This document shows, piece by piece, positions 29,714 through 39,652 of a DNA stretch of 64,000 nt (position 1 is its first letter; each line of letters starts with the position of its first letter). The notes beneath the pieces are model-generated. The model searched no databases, had not been told where the DNA came from, and saw only the letters and a program-made list of their open reading frames with translations. Source of the stretch: Aurantiochytrium sp. KH105 (Eukaryota; Sar; Bigyra; Thraustochytrida; Thraustochytriidae); the NCBI GenBank assembly GCA_003116975.1, contig BGKB01000107.1:1-64000 (forward strand), read 5' to 3'. A program made the translations under genes and the position numbers.

Positions 29714-31018
29714 ATGGGTCGCGTACGCGAGACAGTCGGCGCGCTACAGGAGCTCCGCTTCGACACAAAGCGGTCCGTGCCCGGCGTAGACGACGTCAGC
29801 AGTGCCGCCGAGGCGCCAGTCGTGGCGCTTCGTGTTGTCACAGGGACGGCGGAGCTCTTTGGCGCCGAGCTCTACGCCGGCTTCGAGTACAAACTACGAC
29901 CGGGACGAAGCTATGGCATCTTTACCTGGTTTGGCTGCGAGGTCGAGCTTGATGACAGCTTTTGCACGGGCGTATATGTGTCCGAGGAGACGCCCATGGC
30001 GGAGGCGGCCAACGTTCACCGCAATTTGGAGGACGAGCGAAACAAAGGGTCGCGAGGCCCAAGAGTCGCCGTGGTGGGCCCACCCGCATCAGGAAAGACC
30101 TCTTTATGCAATATTCTGGCAGGGTACGCCGTGCGGTCCGGTCGCAAGCCCACAATGGTCAGCTTGGATCTGGCCAAAAACGACCTGATGGTACCCGGGG
30201 CCATTGCGGCCTCCGTGCTGCAGGGACCGATCGATCTCTATGGTGAGCAGGGCGAGCTCGCGATGAGCGCACGGCAGCCTCTGGCCTACTTTGTTGGCGC
30301 AGACAAGGTATCTTCGAACCCAACACGCTTTCGCGAACAGGTCGATGCGCTTGCGGATGCCTTGGAGGCGAGACTGAGCGCCCAGCCCGTGGAACAGCAA
30401 TCAGGGATGGTTATTGATACGTATGCGTGGAGCTCTGGCAGCCCGACCACGCAAAAGTGTCTTGTACATGCGCTGGAAAAGCTTGGCGTCGACGTCGTTT
30501 TGGTCATGGGCCACGATAGGCTGCTCTCAGAAATGCGCAAGGGCCTCCCCAAGATGCGAGTCGTCAAGTTGACGCGCTCTGGCGGCGTGAGCGAGTCAGA
30601 TCAGCTTTCCGTGAAGCGACAAGCCAACGAGCGCATGCGCTCGTACTTTTATGGTCCTTTGCACCACCTTTCGCCAGTGCGTAAAACCCTCAAGCTCGGA
30701 GAGGACGTGACGATCTTTTTGCTAAAACAAAATGTAATTGCGGATTCGTCAATTATGCCAATTGGCATGGACAATGATCTAGACGCCAATCAGACGCCGC
30801 AAATGACCACTGTCGACAAGACTTTGGAGTTTTGCGTGCTTGCGGTGGTGCATGCTTCCAGTCCAGAGGAGGCTTTCAGGGCGCCCGTCGCTGGCTTTGT
30901 TCACGTCCTCGAAGTCGACGTGGCTTCGAATTCATTTTCGGCCGACTTCGCCTGTCCTGTGGACCTGCCTTCCACTTATCTGTTGCATGGGAGCATCAAG
31001 TGGTTTGAGCAAGACTAG
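29714..31018 (+). CDS. CLP1: CLP1 polynucleotide kinase / pre-mRNA cleavage factor subunit
   Basis: 434 residues, full length for CLP1. The N-terminal beta domain (to about 110) contains LYAGFEYKLRPGRSYGIFTW, matching the family's clamp region. The P-loop GPPASGKTS is at 122-130, and a SLDLAKNDLMVPG strand stands at the usual VDLDVGQGSxSxPG position. The lid-like basic helix KRQANERMRSYFYG is followed by the C-terminal beta domain (LKLGEDVTIFLL, VVHASSPEEAF, FVHVLEVD). CLP1 is part of cleavage factor II in mRNA 3'-end formation and, in some lineages, of the tRNA splicing endonuclease; animal and archaeal forms phosphorylate RNA 5'-OH ends. Asn in place of the usual Gln after the Asp could affect kinase activity, so catalytic competence is uncertain. 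ATG start, single exon. Confidence 0.95.
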   Translation: MGRVRETVGALQELRFDTKRSVPGVDDVSSAAEAPVVALRVVTGTAELFGAELYAGFEYKLRPGRSYGIFTWFGCEVELDDSFCTGVYVSEETPMAEAANVHRNLEDERNKGSRGPRVAVVGPPASGKTSLCNILAGYAVRSGRKPTMVSLDLAKNDLMVPGAIAASVLQGPIDLYGEQGELAMSARQPLAYFVGADKVSSNPTRFREQVDALADALEARLSAQPVEQQSGMVIDTYAWSSGSPTTQKCLVHALEKLGVDVVLVMGHDRLLSEMRKGLPKMRVVKLTRSGGVSESDQLSVKRQANERMRSYFYGPLHHLSPVRKTLKLGEDVTIFLLKQNVIADSSIMPIGMDNDLDANQTPQMTTVDKTLEFCVLAVVHASSPEEAFRAPVAGFVHVLEVDVASNSFSADFACPVDLPSTYLLHGSIKWFEQD

Positions 31019-31259
31019 GTCCGAGGTCACTTATAAGGTAAATGGAAGCTGGCCCATGTCGAAGACCTAATTCTAGCTAGCCTAGGTCATTTCAAGCTGT
31101 GGATTCTTTCAAGATTGGCACTGCCTCTGCTTTTCCGTGTGTGCCTTCTTTTCCCTCTGTCCTTTGTATGACTCCGAGGCTCAAGAGGCGCGCATCGAGA
31201 GATGCAGTCTTTGGCAGGTATACTCAATTAGTAATTCTTAAGGAATCCATTGTTATAAC

Positions 31260-31781
31260 TTAGAAACCTGGAGGATGATGATCCTTTTCCGGGTGATAGA
31301 ACTTGCAGCGGCTCCCATAGCTGCAATCTCCAGCAATCCAATCGCGGCACACACGCTGCGAAGCACCGCCGCCTTTCTTTTCACCACCGGTCTCGGCGCT
31401 CGTAGGCTTCTTCTTCTTGTTCTTTCTTTTGTTGTTCCCCTTGTCTGCCACCTTGCCATCAGAAATCGTGTCATGCGACTTGTCCGCACTCGCACCTGCT
31501 GTGACCTCTGGCTTGGACAGATTCTTCTCGGCTGTCTGCTGCTCTTTCTGCTTTGGAGGCATTTTTTGCTTTTGCTTTGGTTGTTTAGCATTCCCTTGCT
31601 GCTGCGGCTGCCGAGTGGCAGGCTCTTGATCCTTCTTTTTGGCATCTTTATTCTTTTTCTTCGGTTCTTGATGCTTCTTTATGAGCTCATCGTGCTGTTC
31701 AGAGTGCACATTGTGCTTTTCCTTGGGCTCATTGTGCTTTCGAGAATCCTGCTTGGCGTGTTGGTGGGGCTGCTTCCTTGT

Positions 31782-31817
<36 letters not shown>

Positions 31818-34547
31818 GCTAATGTTGTTGTTAGGAGATTGCTGTCTCTTGGACTGCCGTTGCAACACCTGGCCTTGTTGCTGCTGCTGCTGCTGCTTGC
31901 TATTGCTGTTGTTGGAAGACTTTGATCGACCTCTTTCTGCTTGAAGGCCAACAATCGCGGGACCAGAGGTGTGCTGCTGCTGCTGCTGCTGCTGCTTCTG
32001 AGGACAATCGCGCGCTAAATGACCTGGCTTGCCACACACAAAACAGGCTCTCGAATCACCGCCGCCGCCGCCGCCGCCGCCGCCTCCATGGCGGCGATCA
32101 TTCCGTTGATCCCCACGCTTTCTACGACCGCGCGAGGAAGGACAGTCTCGAATCAAGTGGCCGAATTCGCCACAGAGATGACACACCTTGTCCCCCAAAG
32201 AGCGCAAGTCGCCAATGGAGCACTTCGCAGAACGATGCTGCGCGCTTCCGCAATTGAAGCAGCGACGCGGAAAGGCTGGCATCTGGACAGGCGCCTGCAT
32301 GACCTCCGCATCGACAAGCGAGATTCCTTGCGCGGTACGGAACATTTGCGCAGCGCGCGCAAGCTCTTCGTGAATCTTGGTCATGGCATCTTTACTTGAG
32401 ATCTTGGAACCAAGATCGTGCTGTCTCTCAAAAGGATCCTCGATCGCGAGACGCCAATCGGCTTGGGAGTAAGGACCCCCCAATGTGCCACGACGCGCGG
32501 GGAAACCAAGACGAACGCTCACAACGTCTCTCCGCATATTGAACTCGTAGGCGTAGAAGGCAAAGAATTGCACGAGAAGCTCGCCGAGACTTTGCGCATT
32601 TGCATCCACTGGAAAGTCAGGCGGAGCCGTACGCACAAATGTAGCGTCATACTCCTCGCCGTTCATCATGACGAGCTTTTTCGGCACTTTACTCAGCAGT
32701 GCTGGGGCCTGCAGATTGGGAAGCACCGCGCGATACACGACGTCCAGCGATGGTTCGCTGTGCTCATCTGCCACAGCGCCGTCGCTGCCGTCGACGTCGT
32801 TGCCATCGTTGCCATCATTCCCGGTGCTCTCGTCATCTTTAGTACTTTCACTGTCGACGTGACCGCGCCGTTTTTCGCGGCGTGATGAAGCTTGTTTATT
32901 GTTGGCCTTTCTCGAACGCTTGCTTTTGCCCGTGGGATGGCGGTCTCGCGTTTGTTGCAGGAAAAAAATGACCATGAGTGTCCATGCGTACGAGGAAAGC
33001 GTGCCAAGCGAAGCATCGCAGATTCCACGACGTTTGGCCCAAAATTTGACTGCATAGATGAGGCTGCGCGCGCGGGGGTCGACCTCGCTGTAAGCGCGCA
33101 AGAGCTGCGTGTTCTGCAGGGCGATCGAGTTTCCCGAGGCCACATCGCAAGCAAGGCCACTTGCTATGTGGATGCACTTTACGATAGGCACCCTCGAAGT
33201 GAGAATGACATCTTGGATGGCAAATTGGGGCGACGCCGAGAGCGCGAGAGCAGCAATGGCGATGGCGCGGCTATGCGTCCGTTCCTCGGCGACAGCAGCT
33301 CCGCGCTGGTCCCCCTGAAAAGTCGCAAGACGCTCTGCAACGCTGATCAGCGAAAAGTCAATGTCAGCGGACGCACGAAAGTTGAGCCCACTCGCAGCAG
33401 ATCCAAAGATTTCCACTCCGACGGGAGTGCCTTGCTCTGTGTCGCTCAAGAGGCCCGCGGGCACATCGTCTCGCACAGACTCGAGCGCACGCTGAAGGCT
33501 CTCGGGAGAGAGGGCCACACGCATGTCAGCAATGACAGTGTCGCGACGCTCGAGGTCCTCGGGCGTCGGCTGGAGCGCGAGCACAAGGTCAGCCATTGCA
33601 GCGGAGAGCTGCGAGAGGATCGCGGGAGAGACGGCGGTCTGTGACATGTCTTGATTGGCCTTGGCCGCGTTCTTTTCTTCATTCTGCTCACGTCGCAGAC
33701 GTTGGATGTTACTATTGATCTTGGCAAGACTCTCCTTGAAGGGCGGGAAGACTGCAGCGAGTTGGTTGCGCCTGTCAAGTCCCCGGAGCCAGAGCTCGAG
33801 GTAGGTGAGTGATCCGAGCAAGTTAGGATTGCTGAGGTCCTTGTGTGCGCTGATCAAAGCTTGACAGATAAAGTCGACGATGCGCGCGATCACATTCCGC
33901 AGCTTGTAGTCCACCCTGGCGGCGACGATGCCAGAAATCGCGCCGGCAAAAGTGCGCGCTGCCATCCCGTGCGCTTCCATGTCAAGCATGGGATCGGGAG
34001 CCAATTCGTAGAAGTCTTCGAGAGCGCTAAAGAAGATCATGAGCTTCTTCGGCAGGGAAACACCACGAATGTCGGGGAGCCGGGGTAGGCTCTGCAGAAA
34101 AGCGTGCACCTCGGGACTCATTTGCGCGTCGTCGGGTGTTGCGCCGTCAAATGCGCGGTGGCGGCCCCACTCGTCGGCAGACTCCTTGCCTTCCTTTTCT
34201 GTGAGCATTTCTAGAGCGCTTTGCGCGAGGCCATCGAGGCCAGTTTCGCCGCCGTCACTCTCATCGTCTTGGTCATTTTGCGCGTCGCGTAAGACGTCAT
34301 CATTCTCGTTCTCGTCCTCATTCGCGCCGACATGTTCGTCCTCCTCGTCCTCGTCGTCGTCGTCGTTGGCTAGGTCCTCGTCCGCCTCCTCGTCAACGTC
34401 GCGCACGCGTGCGCTGTCGATATAGCCATGCTCTTCATCCGCTTCGCCGGCAGACCCAGGGCCCGGTAGGGCTTGCGCCAGCGTATGCAACGTGTCGCGC
34501 GTGAAGACGCCCGACTCTAGCTGCTCATGGGCAGCTTTGCTCGCCAT
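31260..34547 (-). CDS. Non-canonical poly(A)/terminal uridylyltransferase with CCHC and CCCH zinc fingers
   Basis: 1095 residues. It starts with a strongly acidic region (Asp/Glu runs, about 45-110). The nucleotidyltransferase core has VEIFGSAASGLNFRASADID; Asp395 and Asp397 are the metal ligands and Asp468 in CDVASGN is the third. IYAVKFWAKRRGICDASLGT and LGELLVQFFAFYAYEFNM mark the PAP/OAS1 core and the PAP-associated domain. Three CX2CX4HX4C knuckles follow at about 760-840 (CFNCGSAQHRSAKC, CHLCGEFGHLIRDC, CFVCGKPGHLARDC). Next is a long Gln/Asn/Lys-rich linker, and finally a CX7CX5CX3H finger near residue 1070. TUT4/7-type enzymes carry CCHC knuckles and add U tails to RNA; TRF4-type enzymes add A. 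The nucleotide preference here is not decidable from sequence alone. ATG at 34547 is the first in frame. Confidence 0.9.
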
Positions 34548-35121
34548 GCTCTTCGCTTCGCGCCTTCGCAGCTGCAATTGCCGCGCGCGCAAGGCGGAAA
34601 ACAGTTTGGATTTATGAAGGGGCTTTTTTGACTCACTGCTAGCCTACCCTATACCTATCCATGGCTAGGAATAAGTAACTCTTGCCTCGCTCGAAAAGGC
34701 TGACTTGAGTTGAGTCGGCTTGGCTTGACTTGACTTTGGAGATTTTCTGTGTATTCGCGGCTGCTCTTCCCTAAGCTGACGTGGGATTCGGATTCCCGTG
34801 GACAATGATGACTCGGACAGTGTGATGAATTCCGTTGTTGTTCTTGTTGTGGTGAGGATGACGGAGGAAACGGCGGCGGCGGCGACGCCAACATAAAAAA
34901 AAAAAACCGTGGTATGAATTTTAGAATCATGTCTGAGGGATGGCTTCTCTGGCATCACGTCGAGCACCAAGCCGAGGAGGGACAAAAAGAAATCTCGGAT
35001 GATTTTTGTATTGAAAAAAAGTTGTAGTATCTTGAATTTCAGCAAACAAGAACAAATATAATCTTCGAAGAAGATGACGAGCAGTGCGTCCATAGCGTTC
35101 AATCGCGGCTCTCTGCCTTCA
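34548..35121. other. Spacer between the nucleotidyltransferase and Sec14-like genes
   Basis: Tandem same-strand spacing. It holds a degenerate GACTT tract (about 34700-34735) and probably the 3' untranslated region of the Sec14-like gene. Minus-strand frames here overlap the Sec14-like gene in another register and are shadows. Confidence 0.5.
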
Positions 35122-36219
35122 TTAGGCAGTTGAAGTCGATACCTGCGATGCTTTTCCAGGGGCCTCGACACTCGTCTTGGTCTTGGCCGGGTCTTGCGTT
35201 GCAGCTTCGATTTCAGCCTGAGCAGAAGCCTCCGCAGCCGCGACTTGAGCGTCCGTACCGACGTTGTCAAGGTCTTCATTGGCATCATCCGCTGTCTGAG
35301 CACACTCTGCTTCAGGTTCGGCGGTAGAAGTGGAAGGAACGCTGGATGCAGCCATGGACGGCGCGGCGACGTGGTGACTGGCGTCGTCGAGCGAGACGCC
35401 CTCAACCTTGGCGCGGTGGGCCATGAATGCCTGCAACGAGTCCGAGACGACAATGGGGCCGCCAAATTCTTGGGGTAGCATCTTGGGATCTTGCACAAAG
35501 TCGCCAACATCGCGTTTCTTGGGCATTTTCACCTTGTTTGCAAACTCGGTGCTCATCATCCCACGGATGATTTTCCAGATGGTCCCGAACCAGGAGGGGG
35601 GGTTGACAATGAGAAATTGGCGCACACGCATAGGGAAGCGACCTTGCATGGTGTCAAAGTAGGTTTTTGCGTAGCGAATGCCAAAGTTGGAAAAGGTCCA
35701 GCTGGTCATGTCGCACATGACGGCGATGCCATCAGTGCAACACTGTTCGATCTCCGTCATGCACTCGAGCAAGTAGACGAGTCCGCGCATGAGTTCGTCA
35801 AGAGAATCTCTTTTGGGGAAAAAGAGAGCGGGCTTCATGAAAAGGTAGAGATGACCCTCTTTCGATCGCGTGCCAGGAATGCTGAGGACGCCGGTCTCGA
35901 GCTGCTTGCGCACCATGGCTACATTAAGTTCATCGAGTTTGATCTTTTTGCTCCACGCGGCAAAGTTCTTCATGACTTTCTGTGCCGTCCTGGTGTTGAA
36001 CTTGGTTGGGCCGGGGCTGCTGCGCAGGAATCTGAGAAGCATGTAGTCTCCGAACTCTTGGTTCTTGTACGTGTTCGCCTTGTTGGCCACGTACTCTTTC
36101 TTGAGCTCGTCAAAGGCGCTGCGTTCCTTGGCCGTCAGCGAGGCCACTTGTTCCTCCGTGCTGCGCTCCACGGTGTCCGTGGGGACGGGGACTGCGTCGT
36201 TTGCCGCTGCCGGCGCCAT
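35122..36219 (-). CDS. Sec14-like CRAL-TRIO lipid-transfer protein
   Basis: 365 residues from ATG 36219; an in-frame ATG at 36393 would add 58 mostly basic residues. The CRAL-TRIO N-terminal helices (RSAFDELKKEYV, then YMLLRFLRSSPG) precede the lipid-binding lobe: HLYLFMKPALFFPKRDS, DGIAVMCDMTSWTFSNFG, YFDTMQGRFPMRVRQFLIVN, PPSWFGTIWKIIRGMMS, and LPQEFGGPI at the end, the usual domain closure. Sec14 proteins exchange phosphatidylinositol and other lipids between membranes. The C-terminal tail (about 110 residues) is Ala/Glu/Thr-rich and disordered. I chose the inner ATG because the residues before it are low-complexity and basic, but the outer ATG is possible. Divergent from the bZIP gene across a 1.8-2.0 kb spacer. 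Confidence 0.88.
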   Translation of the reverse strand: MAPAAANDAVPVPTDTVERSTEEQVASLTAKERSAFDELKKEYVANKANTYKNQEFGDYMLLRFLRSSPGPTKFNTRTAQKVMKNFAAWSKKIKLDELNVAMVRKQLETGVLSIPGTRSKEGHLYLFMKPALFFPKRDSLDELMRGLVYLLECMTEIEQCCTDGIAVMCDMTSWTFSNFGIRYAKTYFDTMQGRFPMRVRQFLIVNPPSWFGTIWKIIRGMMSTEFANKVKMPKKRDVGDFVQDPKMLPQEFGGPIVVSDSLQAFMAHRAKVEGVSLDDASHHVAAPSMAASSVPSTSTAEPEAECAQTADDANEDLDNVGTDAQVAAAEASAQAEIEAATQDPAKTKTSVEAPGKASQVSTSTA

Positions 36220-38170
36220 CTCTCTTCGCTGCGCTGGGCGCTGTGCGTACGCGACCTGCCTAACCTGCGTGTCTTGCGTGCCTTGTGAGTCCTGGCTGCA
36301 CGTCCGTTTCCCTCTTCCTTCGCCTGCCTGTCTCTCCCTCGGGGCCGATCTCCGTTTGCTTCTTGCTCGCTTGTTTGCTTGTTCAAGGTCCATCGAGCGC
36401 GCGCACGAAGAGAAAGACAAATTTCGCGTCGTTCTCACATTGATCACTCGGATTGCCAGGTGAGGTATGCGCATTGTAAAAGTCCCCAAACGCACGACGA
36501 CAGTAGACCCGCGCCCAGCGAGGCGTCTTTCTTTCGACCACTGGTCAGTGACACGCCCACACACAGACAATACCATGGCGGCGACGGATGGATGTGGTGA
36601 TGGCTTGCTTGCCTTCTTGCTCTTCTTTCCTTCGCGATGCCTCGCTCTTCGGGAGTCGAGGCGACTTTTAATAAAGTATACATGTACTTCGCCTCCTCCT
36701 CCTCCTCCTCCTCCTCCTCGCCCTCGACACGAGAAGAGGGAAGAAGAGCAAACGTCAACGCTGGCGCTGGCCAACTGTTTGCCTGCACCTGCAGACGCCA
36801 GCCAGGCCCACGCCGCCACGCCTCCGAAGCGTCGCAGTCGCTTCCGTCGCGTGCGGCGCCCCTCGAGATCGGCAGCGCGCACTTGCGCAACGCATTTTCA
36901 CACAATCGCTTCTGTTCACGCAGCCGCTCCCTCGCGCCTCGACACCCCGCGGGGACGGCCTCCGCGGCCGTGGCCGGGTCGACCTTTCGCGCGCGGGACC
37001 GTGCGCCAGAAGCCCTCTGCCCGGTCCCCGCGTCCCCGCGGACCGGCCAGCGGGGCCGGGCTCTGCTCCGCGCTGGCCTTGCGCGCCATTCCTGGAGCGG
37101 CGGTCGCCGATTGTTTGCGCCTCTTCGCTCGCTGTAACCTTTCAGCCTTTTTTTCCCTCTTTCTTTCCTTTTTTTCCAGCCGCTATACCCCACTTGCGGC
37201 CGCGCCATGCGCCACTTGCGGCGCGGCTATACCCCACTTTGCGCCGCCTGGCCACCCGCATACTTCCCCCGGCGCCCGCCGCAAGAGGGTTATAGCCGCG
37301 CCGCAAGTCGCGCAAACGCGGCCGCAAGTCGCGCAAACGCGGCGGGAAACCGGCCCAGCCAGCTCGAGCCCGCGCGGCGCAATCCAAACCCAAAACCCTG
37401 CGCCGCGCACGCGACCCCGCGCGCGCGCGAGCTCGCGCCCGCACGCGACCCGGGCCTGCGCACGCCGCGCCGGAGCGGAGCGGAGACAGACCCCGTCCGC
37501 GCCCAGGCCCACGCGCGAGGAGGAGGAGGAGGAAGGGCGAGTGAGCCACCGGTAAACGTCGAGTTCGGGACCTTGGTCGCGAGAAAGAAAGAGGCCGCTC
37601 GCTCACTGCTCAGGACCAAGTGGACTCCGCCTCGCGACGCCGCAGCCGCGTGCGCAGCGCAGGCCAGCGGGACGTCGAGGAGGGCGGCCGCGTAGCGCGG
37701 AGCGAGGAGCCGCGAGGCCCCGCGTCGCGTTTCCTGGGGCTGGCTGGTGCCGGTCTGTTGTAGTCTTTCTTGCCCAGGCGAGCCTTGGGAATAGAGGAAT
37801 AGACCAGAGGAACAGTCCAGTATTCCTGCTGCGTCCAGTATCGTCATTGGCTTGAGCAGCACGCAGGAAGCAAGCAAGCAAGCAAGCAAGCAGCGCGACA
37901 CACGCAAGCCAGCAGATCTCCAGCGTGTCGCGAGCCTCGGGCTGGGCGGCCGAATCCGGATTTGCGTCCGCGTCCGCGCCTGCGTGGAGAGGGACGTGCC
38001 GGATAGATACTGCGGTGCCGGAAACCCCTTCCGCGGCGGGTGTGTTCGAGCAGAACCGCAAGCGAGATAGATAGCCGTCCACCACACGAGAGGTTGACAC
38101 AGACGCAGACGAGAGCGACTCTTGCGCGAGCGGCGGGCTTGCAGAACCGGAGGACGTGGCGACGCTGAGA
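36220..38170. other. Long divergent spacer between Sec14-like and bZIP genes
   Basis: GC-rich, with a CCT tract (36690-36718), a long pyrimidine tract ending in CAG (37141-37179) that looks like a 3' splice site for a plus-strand leader intron, a cluster of GCTATACCCCACTT words with an inverted partner (37182-37307), and a 21-base tandem repeat (37300-37341). No coding sequence supportable. Confidence 0.5.
37300..37341 (+). repeat. 21-base tandem repeat in the bZIP upstream region
   Basis: Two head-to-tail copies of a unit containing CCGCAAGTCGCGCAAACGCG. Confidence 0.9.
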
Positions 38171-39652
38171 ATGTCGGGCGACCTCTTCGAGTTCGATCTC
38201 CTGCTCCCGGGCGTTGTGACAGATTCCGGGGGCATGTTTCTCGAGGAGAACATGCCTGGAGGGCACGGTGCTTCGAACATGTCGCCAGCGCACCATGGAG
38301 AGGGCTCCTTTTACGACGGCAACAGCCACCATAACGGCGGCATGCTTCCGCCACCGGCGCCACCTGGTGGCAATGGCTACCCTCACCATCACGACGCATC
38401 GTCAGGGCCAGCCAAGGTGACCTCTGCATCGCGATCATCGCGCAAATCAACACGTAGCGAGCGCGAAGCCACCGAAGACGACGGCAACAGCCCCAAGGAC
38501 CTCGACGGCAGCGCTTCGACGGTGGGCGGCGAAGACGACGCCGAGAAAAAGGCAAAGCGACGGAAACAGATTGCCGCAGCAAGCCGCATGTCGCGCGCTC
38601 GCCGAAAGCGCGAGCTCGAAGACCTTCGCGACGAGAACGAGAGGCTCCGCGAGGAGCGCTCGCAGTTCTTGGCCAAGATCGGCGAGCTTCAGCTCAAGGT
38701 GGAGAGCTTGCGCGAGCAGGGCTCGACGGACATGCGCATCGAAAACGAGCTTTTGCGCGCACAACTCGAAGAGCATAAGCGCTTTGTGGCGTGCTTCAAG
38801 CGTCTTAGCGAGGGTGCTCCCTCGTCTGTCAACGCGCGACACGCCATTTACAAGCAGGGCGCCGACACCGCGCAAGCGCACGTCTTGGGCCTCGTCTCAC
38901 AGAGTCAGGCAGATCAGTGGACGCAGGCGACGGTGCCGCTTGAGGCAGATCTGCCGTATCAAAACCTCTCGGTGTTTTACAAGTTCATCGACGAGTATGG
39001 AAGCATTAAGAAGGAAGGTCCTGGCAGCGGGCCGGGCGGACCATCGACGCCGGGCGAAAAGCCAAGACGCAGACTCAATGTGCGCGTAGACGTTCTTTTC
39101 CCCGGTATCGACGCCGCCTCGCTATCCGAGTTCTTTTGGGAGTCCTTTTCCAATACGGCAACGACGCAGCGTTTGTACTCGGTACGCGGCGTGGAGATTA
39201 CGCCGCTAACGGACGACATGCCAGACAAGGACACTAAGATGCTCTACTACCGCGAGCGCTGGAACGACGAAAAGGACCAGGATCTCGTGCTCATTTGCAA
39301 CCGGCGACGCAAGGAGCTTGCGAAGTCAACGCTTGCGCTGCCGTACGGTTCAAAAACTAAACCTGCCGTTGGCAAGGTGGCTGCCATGATTATGGCGTTG
39401 AGTACCACACAGCACTCAGCAGCGCCCGAGTACGAAAACGCCAATCGGATCAACTCACTCTTTGTGCAGGGCGCCATCATCTGGAACGTGTTGGCAGACA
39501 GCCGTCTTTGCGTCGTCTTTAGCTTCCCGGACGACATCAAGCTCAAGGCAATCAACAGTATTGACGACGTCATCAATTCGGAGGGTGCTATCACTATGAA
39601 ATTCGTGGATATTCTCAAGTCTTACCGCCAGGAGCTCGGGAACCGCATTTGA
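38171..39652 (+). CDS. bZIP transcription factor with atypical basic region
   Basis: 493 residues from the first ATG. A Gly/His/Pro-rich N-terminus precedes the bZIP at about 122-183. The basic region reads AKRRKQIAAASRMSRARRK. Aligning the conserved Arg (residue 142) ten residues before the first zipper Leu puts Ile134 where nearly all bZIPs have the DNA-reading Asn. The zipper heptads are Leu152, Leu159, Phe166, Leu173 and Leu180. The C-terminal 270 residues form a folded region (YQNLSVFYKFIDEYGSI, VRVDVLFPGID, LYSVRGVEITPLTDD, YYRERWNDEKDQDLVLICNRR) that I do not recognise; it may be a ligand or partner-binding domain. It is expected to be nuclear and dimeric. Variants at this Asn are known from oomycete bZIP repertoires, which fits a stramenopile source. 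Confidence 0.88.
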   Translation: MSGDLFEFDLLLPGVVTDSGGMFLEENMPGGHGASNMSPAHHGEGSFYDGNSHHNGGMLPPPAPPGGNGYPHHHDASSGPAKVTSASRSSRKSTRSEREATEDDGNSPKDLDGSASTVGGEDDAEKKAKRRKQIAAASRMSRARRKRELEDLRDENERLREERSQFLAKIGELQLKVESLREQGSTDMRIENELLRAQLEEHKRFVACFKRLSEGAPSSVNARHAIYKQGADTAQAHVLGLVSQSQADQWTQATVPLEADLPYQNLSVFYKFIDEYGSIKKEGPGSGPGGPSTPGEKPRRRLNVRVDVLFPGIDAASLSEFFWESFSNTATTQRLYSVRGVEITPLTDDMPDKDTKMLYYRERWNDEKDQDLVLICNRRRKELAKSTLALPYGSKTKPAVGKVAAMIMALSTTQHSAAPEYENANRINSLFVQGAIIWNVLADSRLCVVFSFPDDIKLKAINSIDDVINSEGAITMKFVDILKSYRQELGNRI

